Shown here: one piece after another, positions 21,455 to 32,240 of the stretch
Numbering within the stretch: position 1 is the stretch's first letter
Layout: each line of letters begins with the position of its first letter
NCBI GenBank assembly: GCA_911728455.2
Contig: OU452221.1
Coordinates: 8,627,918-8,691,917 of the forward strand
DNA length: 64,000 bases
From: Marthasterias glacialis
Lineage: Eukaryota; Echinodermata; Asteroidea; Forcipulatida; Asteriidae
Direction: 5' to 3'
The notes under the pieces: model-generated
Told to the model about the DNA's origin: nothing
Database searches by the model: none
What the model saw: only the letters and a program-made list of their open reading frames with translations
Program-made: the position numbers and the translations under genes

Positions 21455-21769
21455 GTGGTCATGGGGTCGAACTCAAGTTTCAGTGGTTAAGTCACCGGAG
21501 TGTGGGTTCCAATCCTGGTCTAGACAGTTGTGTCCTTGAGCAAGCCACTTGACTATAATTGCCTCTCATCACCCAGGAGTAAATGGGTTCCTGCTATAGG
21601 GTAGAGATTGTTGATGGGGATGATTAGCAACCTGTACGCTGATTTGGCTGCCGACGCTACTCAAAAGGAGTTGAATTGTTTTTTTAGGCATGCTTAGGGC
21701 CGGATGAACAGGGGTAATCATACTGTAAGGTGCTTTGAGAGTCCTAAATACACGTTATTATTATTAGGT
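21455..21769 (+). mobile_element. Full-length-looking tRNA-derived SINE (family C-like)
   Basis: A tRNA-like head with TCAGTGGTTAAGTCACCGG and B-box GTGGGTTCCAATCCTGG is followed by the body phrase GTGTCCTTGAGCAAGCCACT, then CACCCAGGAGTAAATGGGT, GCTGCCGACG and GGTGCTTTGAGAGTCC. It ends in a short ATT repeat (TTATTATTATTA). This is the standard layout of a deuterostome tRNA SINE, with a Pol III promoter at the 5' end and a LINE-recruiting tail at the 3' end. Confidence 0.8.
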
Positions 21770-22605
21770 ATTCGGACTCTGGTCCAAAGTTGTTTTTTTT
21801 AATACTTCTTCTTCTTCTTCTCCCTGGCGATTGTCCACTTTCAAATGCAGCTCGTCAATTAAAAATGGTAAGAGCTTGGAACATGTTTCTTTCACCAAAT
21901 ACCAAGGTGAGGGAAGGTCCTTCTCTGCTACAAATTAAATATTATTTTTAAAGAACAATTTCATGTTTTCATGTTCATATATTTGGCTACTTTAGTTGCT
22001 ACATCAAATAACAACTTTAAGTACCATAATCCGAACACCTTGTTTTTGTGATGTCACAAAAACCTATGTCTAGTTATTATTATTATTATTACAAGCAGTT
22101 TTTCTGCTTACAGATCAGACGAACTTGCCGGTGGATCTAGTAAGCAGATAAGCGACAAAACAATGCAACTGTGAACATTTGCATGTGCTGCCAACTCATC
22201 TTAGCTGTTTATGAAAGACGCTTTTGCTTAAGCACATTTGTCTACACAAACATTTGCTTACAAACTCTATACATCAACAACAAGTTGTTTACTTGTTTGA
22301 TCCGTTTTATAGACTCATTCTCTATTTTTTTTCAATTAAGTTGTCCTGTATGTTTCTGCTGTTTTTCCATGTGACTTTCTAAACTAAATTGGTCTACAAG
22401 GGTCTCCTGTTGTTTCATATAGGTAAAATACACAAAAGCTACTACCCCCGCCCCAACAAAAATAAACCCCCAAAATACAAACAAACACTTATTCTCTGTT
22501 CTTGAATTAATGGATAGTACTTTTCAAAACAAATGTCTTTTTAAAAAATTCCATGGGCAAGTGATGTACAGTGGTGTCATCGCCCTATACGCAAACTTTA
22601 TTCTG
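21770..22605. other. Unassigned DNA
   Basis: A CTT run at about 21808-21822 and an ATT run at about 22075-22090 are simple repeats. No exon or mobile element recognised. Confidence 0.4.
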
Positions 22606-22898
22606 CAACGGGAAACTTTTTGGGTGCTAGGTGGCAGTAAACTTATCAGGCAAATTAATTGTTCTAAGAAATATAAGCACGCTCAGACCAAACAAACAAT
22701 GGAAATTTACTTGGTACTAGTGCTGCCACCCATTACAGTACCGCTACCACAACACTGCTTTGACTTTATAAAAAAAACAGACAACAAAAACAGATGCCAA
22801 ACCTTTCCAGGCAATTTGAACCATGTCAAGAAATTTGACAAAAATCCGACGGATTACTCTTCATTCATCTGATCGGAAGGACCGTCCAAAAGTCTTAA
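22606..22898. mobile_element. GGGAGACTTTTG-family element, divergent copy
   Basis: The left end CAACGGGAAACTTTTTGGGT runs into GCTAGGTGGCAGTAAACTTA. Its inverse, AATTTACTTGGTACTAGTGC followed by TGCCACCCA, lies at 22700-22733. The right end near 22898, GGACCGTCCAAAAGTCTTAA, matches the family terminus. About 130 bp of extra sequence separates the inner arm from the outer end. Confidence 0.55.
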
Positions 22899-25119
22899 GC
22901 AGAGAAATACTGACATATGGATGAATCTGTCACAATAAGGGTGGAAGGGATTTTGAAACGAACTACTTCCGGACCCAAAAAGTTATACAAGTATTGCAAA
23001 ATGCATTTTACTTGTCTTCAGTTGTTTTGCACCATACACAAGATTGATTGATTTATTACTAGTGTAGAATAACCATATAAATATGGAAGATAGAAGGGTA
23101 ATAAAGCAAACGATAAATCAACTACATATACTTGGCAAGCCAGGATAAGGGGAAAAACATCAAGATAATGGGGGGTCACTGTTTTTTCAAATAACGAATT
23201 TGTTGTTTTTGAATGTTGTTTTTGAATGTTGTCTTCAATAGGTATAAAACACTTCAGGGTATACTACCATCCCCCGGCCCCCAAAAAATATCTTGCTACG
23301 CCAATGACTTGGGGATTTTAGAACATATTGCAAAAGGTTGTGCAAGTTTCAAGCACGTTGAACATTTTGGGGAACATCTTGAGGAACCATAGGTCCCAAT
23401 GTGCACTGCTTTAACATGTAAAGGAAACAAACCTCAACGGGGCCCAACATCTGATTATGAAGAAGATTTCCACAGTATAGATGCTTGTGCAAACCTACTA
23501 TCACCCACTATGGCCCAATCTCTGAGCAATGCTATACTACTTCATTTTCTATTTATTTTTGGGGGGAGCGGGATCATTTTCTCTTTTGATTATAAAGGGT
23601 GATTAAAAAAAAAAAAAAATTCAACATAATTTCTCAGTGAGCTTTTCTAGGCTGCCATGGCATTAGGCAATAGCCCCTGGATTCGTACTTCCTGGCCTCC
23701 TCGGAATTCCAGGCCTTCCCAGTACAAACAATCAATGGGAAAGGGAATTATACTCCAGTACTTCAAGGATTTAGCACTAGTTACAGCAGGTGTGTCTTTG
23801 GAAAGCAAAATCCTTTCAGTCATAAAAACTGACATGAATTGTACCTTAAAACTTTAAATACAAATGAGGTTTTTTTTTAAGTTGTGTTTTTTTTGGTGCA
23901 TGAAACCTGTTTTGTGTTTTTTTCACACTGAAAATAGACTCTATGAAATGTATCACCAAAAGAAATAACAACACGTGATAAAAAAGGGAAGGAGTGAGAA
24001 TCGAAAAAGCTACTCATTTTTGTCTTTTAAACCTATTTTTGAGCGAACTGATTTGCAGGCAGATTGTTTGTTTCCAACTGGACAAAATCGGACTCCGAGG
24101 CAACAACTGACAGAGCTGTAAAAATAAACATGCTCCTAATAAGCATCATGATACAAAAAGCTGTAATTTCTCAAGGTGTCTTTTGAAAAACTCATTACAA
24201 GTTTGGACTCTTGTTTCTTTTTACTTTACATTTACATGTAAAAGTATTGTAAGTGAGCAGGTTAGACAACTGAATTTTAAACACACAGCACATTTAAGTA
24301 AATGAAATCAATTTACAGTTTGTTTTATTTGAAACAAGCAGCTGGGGGCTGATAGGCGTTCAAATTTACACAACTAAAAATGTATATCATTAAAAATTCA
24401 CAAACAAAAAAATTAATAAAAAATAAATAAATTTGGAGACCTCGTTTTGAAATACTAGTTAGCAACCTGACGAGTATTTCACTGTACAGGAATATGAATG
24501 CAAAACTAGTGAAGACTTTTGTGTTGCAACTAAAACTTTGAGAACATTTCACCAGCAAAACCCTTCATCGCTATTTAAACATGAGCACTACATTAACTGT
24601 GGTGTAAGATTTTGGAAATGATATGATTTTCAAAATCCCTCCATGCTATGCGAACAGGTGGGAAACTTGCAATGGGAGTCACCTGTCCGAAACAAAAACA
24701 AATCAAACAAAATAAATTTTAGCCACTCCAGACTCGGGACCCGCGCTTTCTACAAAGGCAAAGTGACCTATCTACAGTAAAAGGAGGTCTAAGTATAATA
24801 CACCCATACGTCACCACTGACCGACATGTTTCAGGCGAGTTCTTCAAAAATAAATCCTCACAAGGATTGGTGATGACTGATGGAGAGGAAAATTACTGGC
24901 AAAGGCATGGCAGACAGAAACTGTTAATTTATTACTGAGACTATGTCCGCAACATCCGTGATTCAAGAGAACCATTTGTGGAGACATTAAAACTCCTGAA
25001 ATTCCTGGAAGTAGACATTGTAAAAAAAAAAACAAAAAAAAAAAAACACCACCTTCTTGTACTTTTATGCTTTGTGGTGGTGCTTTTAGGAATCCTCAAG
25101 ACTGGGTCATTCCACCATG
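22899..25119. other. Unassigned AT-rich DNA
   Basis: No gene supported. TGAATGTTGTTTTTGAATGTTGT at 23210-23232 is a tiny tandem repeat. A runs occur at 23606-23620 and 25021-25047. Confidence 0.4.
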
Positions 25120-25314
25120 GTCCAATTTTTACGGAGCTGCTTGAGCAGACAATTAATTTTGCTCAAACTTTTCTGCGAAGCAAAACTCAGCAGGAAACCA
25201 GTCACAGACAGTACATGTGAAATGGCATTTTGGCTGGTAACCATATTCCGGCATGCAAAATTGTTCTGAGCTCAGCTACTTTTTGTGATGTAGCAGTTCT
25301 GTGAAACTGGGCCC
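25120..25314. repeat. TAAGCA-rich interspersed repeat, copy 3
   Basis: It starts GTCCAATTTTTACGGAGCTG, carries GGCATTTTGGCTGGTAACCA in the core, and ends GTTCTGTGAAACTGGGCCC. The ends are weakly inverted, as in the other copies. Confidence 0.65.
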
Positions 25315-25502
25315 ATTACTAGCATTGATCTAATTTCCTATTGAGGTTGAACGATTGAGTCGATCCGAACTCAACAATCACTATGTGCACACAGTTGATC
25401 ATAAAAGAGGTTAGAAGTTACCGATGTTACAAAGGACACTTCATAAATCAAGCCCCAAACCGGCTGGAACGATCCATATACCCGTTGAAGATGATTAGTT
25501 CA

Positions 25503-25837
25503 AGTCCCAGCTCAACATTGGTAAGAAGAAAAACATAAATGTTCACAGATTTACATATACCTTACATGGTATAAAGATAATGAGGGTAGAAAACTTTCCT
25601 TGAAATATTTCTACCAGAAGTGTTATCGTTTTTAAATAATAAATTAAATAAGACCCAAAATTAGTTTTTGTCTCAGTGAGACGAAAACTCTGCCTATAGG
25701 AATGCGTACAAAAATGTCTCGCAAATGAAACAAAGAAATGAGCTCACATTTTCACACTATGGTATTATTACAAATATCTAGATTTGTGCAAAGAATGGAA
25801 GCATTTACAGTCAGTTTACCAATGTTGAGCTGGGGCT
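25503..25837. mobile_element. TTAA-flanked MITE, copy 2 (335 bp)
   Basis: This is the reverse-orientation partner of 1099-1420. It starts AGTCCCAGCTCAACATTGG and ends GTTGAGCTGGGGCT, and carries the same central palindrome, TTTTTGTCTCAGTGAGACG and onwards. TTAA follows the right end, and TTCA (a one-base-changed TTAA) precedes the left end. Internal blocks match copy 1 over the whole length. Confidence 0.8.
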
Positions 25838-27944
25838 TTAAGGGTCCATGTTTGAATCCAATGAAAAATCAAACTGCTCATAATCCCAGAGAGCATATAG
25901 GTAAAGGAAACTGTGAAATAAAATAGACCATATACAGGACATCATCCTGCCACTGTCTTTGATGAAAAACACTAACAGACCAATGTAGATGCACGGTTAT
26001 GAAAATGCAGCTGACAAGGCAGGCCAATGAGCAACCTTCTTTTGACCTCAATGACACAAGTTATGACCCAATGGCACGCAGGTTTGACCTGTTTTTGATT
26101 AACACGTCTTATATTTGTTTAGCATTTCTAAGACAATGCCCAGATGGGGATGTTCTGCATGCACTTGGTGATGGGGAGCATCTTTAAGGCAATGTTACCA
26201 TTGACTGAACCATCAAGCCCTGTCCACCATAGAAATCGTCAATTAGAGTGCTAAAGAGAGTAGTGTAAATGATTTGCACATTGCACCGCCAAACAGCATA
26301 CTGCGCACCACACAAAATGTACAACACAGCAACCCAATTGGCGGCAAGTTGTTAACATTTTGTAATAAGGCATTTTAACATGTTGACTTTTGATCGCTCA
26401 CAGGCAGATGTAATTGGCCGATATATAAGAGCGTGGTGCCTAATGGATCAGTCTATTGTCTTTTATTAACAGCTGATTAATGAGAAGAGGTAATGCTTAC
26501 CTGATAGGGAGAACACAGCTTCAGGCAACTGTGAATCGTCCACTGAGCCTACCGGTTGCATTAGACTTGCAGATGGTGCCGTGTTTACAATTACAAGCTG
26601 GGTCTCTGGTTCTTCACTCACTTCTGGCACCATGTCCTAGGTCAGACAAAAATAACATTCATTGCATTTTTAATTTGTAACTTCCATTTTGTTTTGAAAA
26701 GCCTCCCTGAAACTTGGGAAATGAGGCAAGCGACCCTGAGCAAAAGGGGATGCAAAGCTGTGATTGCACAAAAACAAAACATCCAGAAAAAAAAATGGCC
26801 AGTAGTGTTAAAAAAAAAACAGAAAAAGTTTTCTTTTATTCAGGAATCCCCATCAGTGGTTTCACTCCTCGCTGGGACGGCCCCTTTTCTCCAATGGGCG
26901 TAGAGCCTCAAGTAGCTAGCACTGTTTGTACACAGTACAATCACAGCGTTGCAATTAATACTCCTGGGGAGGGGGAGAAGCAAATAATGGTAATGTGTCT
27001 TCCTCAAGGACACAACCACTATGATTGGGAGACTGGAATAAGAATCCATAATCTGATGAGTCAATAGTAATAATAATAAGAAGAATTATACCGCCAAATA
27101 TATAGGCATAAAAAGGTAAATGAATTAAATTAAATAGTCCTTTACTAAATAGTTCTGAAATAACTTGTGACCTTGATGGATAGTAAGTTATTTTTTTAGA
27201 GTCATTTATTTGATTACCAGCATTATTTTCTATGTGGGATTTGTGCAACCCTGTGGCTCTTTTACTACTGTGGTCAAACGGAAACCGAACTATTTGACTC
27301 TAAAAACTGATACAATCATATGCTTTATACGGTAGAATAATGTAAAAAACAAAACTGCAAACTAAAGAACTAAATTAGTATCAGATTTACTACTGAAAAT
27401 CTTGAATGACGGAAAAAGAAATTTCAAGTTGACAAGATTGTCAATCTGTTTTCCCAATTAAAAAAAAAAAAAAAGAAGAAAGAAGAAGAAAAAACCTGAG
27501 AAGTTATTTTCTGCATTATTTTCTGCAGGGTCAGTGTTTTAAGTATTTAGTAGACAGATCTCTATTCAGATGTAATAACAATCAACATATTTATTCAGTC
27601 AAAAAACTGACTACATGGCAATGACCGAATAAATTCTTAAAAACCAAATTAGTGTGATACACAGACAAGGGGCAAGGAGGGTTAAGAATGGCCCTAACAT
27701 CTGATACATCACTTTGAAGGCTGTGAATGAGACCAGATCCCACTCTTCTAAACTATCACACATCTACCAGTGACCAATGGCCATGTATCGTTTTGCTTGG
27801 TGTCTTCAATGGGTTATTGATGGCTTACCACGAAGACCAGCCATCTATGAAAAGCATATATAGAAACAGCATTCTCATAGATAGCTTGCTATCTGAACCA
27901 GAAACACTGGGGTTAAACCCCTAATCTTTCACGATAAGTGTTCT
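25838..27944. other. Unassigned DNA
   Basis: No gene supported; the ORFs at 26714-27067 and 26955-27248 overlap one another on opposite strands and lack domains. A patch near 26985-27020 (GGTAATGTGTCTTCCTCAAG) may be a SINE body remnant. A16 and AAG-rich runs lie at 27459-27493. Confidence 0.4.
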
Positions 27945-28102
27945 GGGGTGGATTTCACAAAAGTAGTCTTAACTTAGGACTAGTCCTAACTTAGGACTAG
28001 TCCTAACTTAGGACTAGTCCCAACTTAGGACTAAAAGTTAGGACTAGTTACTCCTCCTAACTCGAGATAAGACTAGTCCTTGTGCTTTGTGAAATCCACC
28101 CC
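27945..28102. mobile_element. MITE with tandem CTTAGGACTAG core
   Basis: The ends GGGGTGGATTTCACAAA and TTTGTGAAATCCACCCC are inverted repeats. The core is a tandem array of about four units of TCCTAACTTAGGACTAG, each itself palindromic. Similar short elements are common in marine invertebrate genomes; the mobilising enzyme is unknown. Confidence 0.8.
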
Positions 28103-28117
28103 TGGGTTCTTTTAGGT

Positions 28118-28225
28118 GCACCACCTATCCTAGTACACGGGACCTAGGGCTTAACGTCCCATCCGAAGGACAAAGCAAATATGGTAAAGTGTCTTGCTCA
28201 AGGACACAAGTATCGCGACTGGCTA
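28118..28225 (-). mobile_element. SINE family C body fragment, minus
   Basis: It contains CGTCCCATCCGAAGGACAAA, GTAAAGTGTCTTGCTCAAGG and ACACAAGTATCGCGACTGG, the body of the SINE at 2941-3243. The tRNA-like head is missing. Confidence 0.65.
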
Positions 28226-28335
28226 GGCCAATCTGAAAGCTTCTTTTTTATAAACATTACACCTGAACCCAATGTCATGGCACTTCTTACTGTGGAATTC
28301 TGTGCTAACAGCCCATATAATCAAGCGCTTTACAG

Positions 28336-28528
28336 GGGCCAATTTCATAGATCTGTTTAGCAGAAAATACTGCTTAGCAAATTTCTTTGCTAGGCAAAAT
28401 ATGAGTGGGGCACCAGTCACAACTGTGTAAACATAATGGAATGTTGGCTGGTAACCTGTTTCTGCTAAGCAATATTTTTCTGTGCTTAGCAAGTTTCTGT
28501 GCTTACAGGGTTTATGAAATTGGGACCA
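28336..28528. repeat. TAAGCA-rich interspersed repeat, copy 4
   Basis: The best-preserved copy. It starts GGGGCCAATTTCATAG and ends TTTATGAAATTGGGACC. Inside, CTGCTTAGCAAATTTCTTTG and GGTAACCTGTTTCTGCTAAG flank the core. The long minus-strand ORF across 28223-28726 is built from this repeat and its neighbours and is not a gene. Confidence 0.75.
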
Positions 28529-28616
28529 GGGCACCGTAAGCGTGGCATTCTGTGGTAAGCAAGCCATGAACTCAGGCCTGGTACTGCCTCGTGTGAAAAA
28601 ATAGTCCCTCAACACC

Positions 28617-28870
28617 ATAGAGTTATATATAAGACCTAGAGGGAGCCCTCGCAACGTCACACACGGAACTCTGCTGACCCACCATGGGCGAAAATCCCTA
28701 TGGGTCAATTGCATCCGAATGTCCACTTAGAAAAATGGTTGCTGTGTAAACTGAGGAGTGACCAGTGTAATATGATTGGTCAGCGCCATTTTCTCAATGG
28801 TCAAAAATGCTCCTTGTCGGGCCGTGTCGCATGGTTTTGTAGGCCCGTTAGTTCTTATATATAACTCTAT
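28617..28870. mobile_element. MITE with ATAGAGTTATATATAAG termini
   Basis: The left end ATAGAGTTATATATAAGA is mirrored by TCTTATATATAACTCTAT at the right end. The 254-bp element has a partly complementary interior (AGGGAGCCCTCGC and GGGCCGTGTCGC regions) and no credible ORF. Confidence 0.75.
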
Positions 28871-31104
28871 GCTCAAAACTTGGTGCTGATTGTCATTTTT
28901 GATTAAGCGCGGACTGAAAAGGTACAAAGTCACTGAATATTCAACTTTAACTGATGCAAAAGATTGTTACCTCTTGTTTTGACCTAAGCAGAGTCTTTCT
29001 CAGAGGCTAAAGAACGACTCTTTGAGAAAGACACTGCTAGGGTCGAAATATGAGACCATTAAAAATGTTGCATTTAAACCATAGGTCATTTTAATTGGTA
29101 AGCAGAGTTTGCAACAGCTAATTCTATTTTTCTCAACTTCAATTGATGACATCTTCACTGGTTGGTTGTATGGTGTGTTTTTGGAAATATGGAAGTATGT
29201 AGGCCTACATTTCCAAAGATCGGTGGTGTTTTAGGATTTTTGGTTGATCTGGCTTACTCTTAATTTAATGGGGAGAGCTGACGATGTGCATTACCTTCTT
29301 TGACCCGGGTTGACACAGTCTTTCACTCCGCTCTGTTCAGTTCAATTTATATTACTTGTAACAAATATCTTTAAAGTGTTTTTACAGACAAAGGTATAAA
29401 CATATCTATCACAAACTTGTGTTGCCCCCCCCCCCAAAAAAAAGGAGACAGTTGCTGTGTAGGAGTAAATACTATACAAATTAGTTTTTTCTTTTTTTCT
29501 TTTGGGCAACTACAAAAATGTGTAATAATCATAAAGTTAAAGTAATGCTAGCAATACAGTAAAAACATCGGCCGCTGGTCAGAGAGACAAATGAGAGAGG
29601 GCTTTTGAACTTTTTATCTCCAACGATGTAAACAGGTTATGGTCATCCAGCTTGCATGTTGGATTCCTATTAGGTTTCAAAGCCGTAACAAATATTTCCT
29701 GTTTAAATAGCCCTTAGCATGTGTCCAATTATAGATAATAATTTTACTGTCCACGCACTTAATTGATGATTTACACAACATGCACAAACAAATTTAATAA
29801 ATTTTTCAATCAAAAGTAAAAACAAATTTTGCTGTGAAGAGATTTCAAATGGTCTCCTTCAGCGAAGTTTTCAAGTTTGTTTTTCTCTGTGAGGGCAAAC
29901 AATCTCATGTTGTTTGCAAAACAGTTCAATTCAAATGAACTAATAAAATTAGTAAATAAATAAAGATATTTCGAAGCTTTAAAAAAAATAATAATAACAG
30001 AATAAAACTAAAAATCAGGAATAAAATTTTACAACAACATTGTACAAATCACATCCTTGAGATGGAACCGACTATCTCTTAATTGAACTCTCGGCACCTT
30101 CTGAAAATTTTCATTCATAATTTTCTAACCTATCCTCCTGTATGATTTGATTTGACAGCAACACATGATGGGCAGGCACCAGCGCAATGCCCTTAAATCT
30201 TGCCAGCCAAACAGGGGCCATCGAAGTCACCTTACCCCAACTGATTCCTGACTCACAAACCACACACTCATGGGTAACAGGAGTCTCTGTTCCAGTCATA
30301 CACAAGTCAAGCCAATGTGACTTGTCCAATCCAGTAAATATAATATGTGTGTGAAAAAGAGAGAGAGAGAGAGAGAGGTGGAGATAGATAATTCTCCCAC
30401 GGGTGGGCCGATAGAATGTGGTGGAGAAAAAAAAAAGAAAAACAAAATCCAGGCCAAAAATGTGTGTGCCTGTCAGGAACTATGTCTTGCATTTCCAGGT
30501 TGTGGAAACCCCAGGAGAGCTATAAGTTTATAAGTAGTAACAGGATCCCAATCATGCATGGAAATAGATGTAACCACAAAGCATGCAAACTTGTAGGTTA
30601 GTCAGCTGACATGTTGATAGATGGAGAGCCAGAGAGACAAAAAAAAAAAAAAAAAAAAAAAAAGGAAAGGGAAAAAAAAGAAGCAGAAAAAAGCAAGAAG
30701 ATAGTCGGGAAAAGTTCTAATCCCCTTCCATTATGAGTGTTCGACCTTGAACTACGGTTTTTATAAAAGGGGCAAACTTTGTATTTGGTGAGGGGTACTT
30801 CAATTAGGCCAACAGCCGTAATGTCGGTGGGGAACATTTCAAGTGGCACCAGCTGGGCGACCACAGGCTTTGTAGGTCATTACAACTGACAACTTACTGA
30901 ACTCACAGTCTCTCTAGAGTCTAGGCATAAGCCCCTGAACTTGAGCTGGCCTTTTCATTTCAAGGCCTTTGAGAGAATGTGCATTATTGATTTAGAGAGC
31001 ATCACTCTCAATGATAAAAAGCAATTTTTTTTCCTTAGGGTGATACAACTTTACAATAAATGATTTAAAAACTAATATTGCATTAAGTTAATATGACTGA
31101 GCCC
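28871..31104. other. Unassigned DNA with simple repeats
   Basis: No gene supported. TCTTTCTCAGAGGC and its near-inverse CTTTGAGAAAGAC at 28994-29031 form a small hairpin. A GA run lies at 30358-30377, and an A24 run lies near 30640-30663. C11 followed by A9 occurs at about 29426-29445. Confidence 0.45.
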
Positions 31105-31212
31105 AAACACTGATGTGTGATAAGCATTCCTCCTTCTTCTCCATGAACAGGCACCTCAGGTGGGATTCGAACCTGTGATCTTCTGCATTCTTGGGCAGAT
31201 GTCTTTAACAGA
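31105..31212 (-). mobile_element. SINE family A fragment, minus
   Basis: Contains CACTGATGTGTGATAAGCA (body) and, on the minus strand, the B-box AGGTTCGAATCCCACCTGAG. The A-box side, near GTTAAAGACATCTGCCC, is decayed. Confidence 0.6.
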
Positions 31213-32019
31213 TTCCGGCATTCCGCGATGCAATAAGTAAATAAAAAGGGTCCTTTTGGCAAATACCATATCTTAAAGATATCTTGCTTTGAAAGTGTAA
31301 GGCATTTGTTTTTCTTTGTACATTTCAAGAGGTACCAGAGAATTTATTCTTATCTATTTCTGGTAATGAAACCAAGTGAAACATAAGTAAACTTAATCAC
31401 TGTAGCTCTCAAGCCTGAGGAAACCTGTCAATAAGGATGCTTGCTATGTGAACCAGGGTTGGATGTGGTGAAGTCAGGGAGGGGGTAGGCCTACTGTTGT
31501 CATGGAAACAAAAGAAGACTTTAGTCTGAACTGTTTGTTGAGCAATAATGTGGTGAACAATAATAAGGTTAGTTATCACAAAAGCACGAGTGGAATACGG
31601 AAATGTATAGCACTTCTGCGTCCCATATCCCACAAGGCCGTAGACACGGTATATTTTCCATATTCCACTCCTGGGTGTGTGTGTCTAACGAATTTATCTT
31701 CCAGCTAACTGGAGGAAGTACAGTTTTAAGCGTTATTTCATAACAAGCAGCACGCCCAACGCGCAACATTTTTTGCACAGAGCGTGACACAATGATACTC
31801 AAATTATGCAGAGTGCAATATAGACTACTGGGAGTGGAGTATGATATAATAAGTTATCACACGCGCGCTATATCAAACGAGGCTGATCCATTGTGATTAG
31901 AAGATTAACGCATACTGGAAGGTAATAAATAATACAAGCATTTATAAAGTGTATTTTTCCAATGGTTGCAATACGCTGAAAATAACACTTTCAGAGAAGC
32001 ACATTGTATTGAGCAGGAA
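31213..32019. other. No feature recognised
   Basis: AAAGCACGAGTGGAATACGG at 31580 and CATATTCCACTCCTGGG at 31657 are loosely inverted, so a small hairpin element is possible. No gene seen. Confidence 0.4.
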
Positions 32020-32240
32020 CCTCAAGATGAAAATAGGTAGGACTTGGGTTTATGTTTGAATTGATGAACAGAGTTACAAGTACGAATGTTGAGGGGAAGC
32101 GAGTTCCAGCATCTGGGTCCAGCTACTGAGAAAGCCTTATCACCTGCGTGTTTGAATGTACGGTGTATTTTTAAGTTCTGCTCCAAGTGGAGGCCACTTC
32201 GATAAGGCATGCTGAGGTCTAGTGAGTCTATCATGTACTT
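32020..32240 (-). mobile_element. LINE ORF2 C-terminal fragment
   Basis: The minus strand encodes GDKAFSVAGPRCWNSLPLNI and a close that ends KHKPKSYLFSS. This is the typical C-terminus of CR1/L2-type non-LTR elements (a GDRAFSVAAPxLWNSLP word followed by FKxxLKxYLF). Only about 70 codons are kept and the endonuclease and polymerase are absent. Confidence 0.8.

Noticed and set aside
27960..28040. CRISPR-like short repeats
   Set aside because: The units are contiguous palindromes without unique spacers, inside a MITE of a eukaryotic genome.
28223..28726. 167-codon minus-strand ORF
   Set aside because: It runs across a SINE fragment, a TAAGCA repeat copy and part of a MITE, so it is not a gene.
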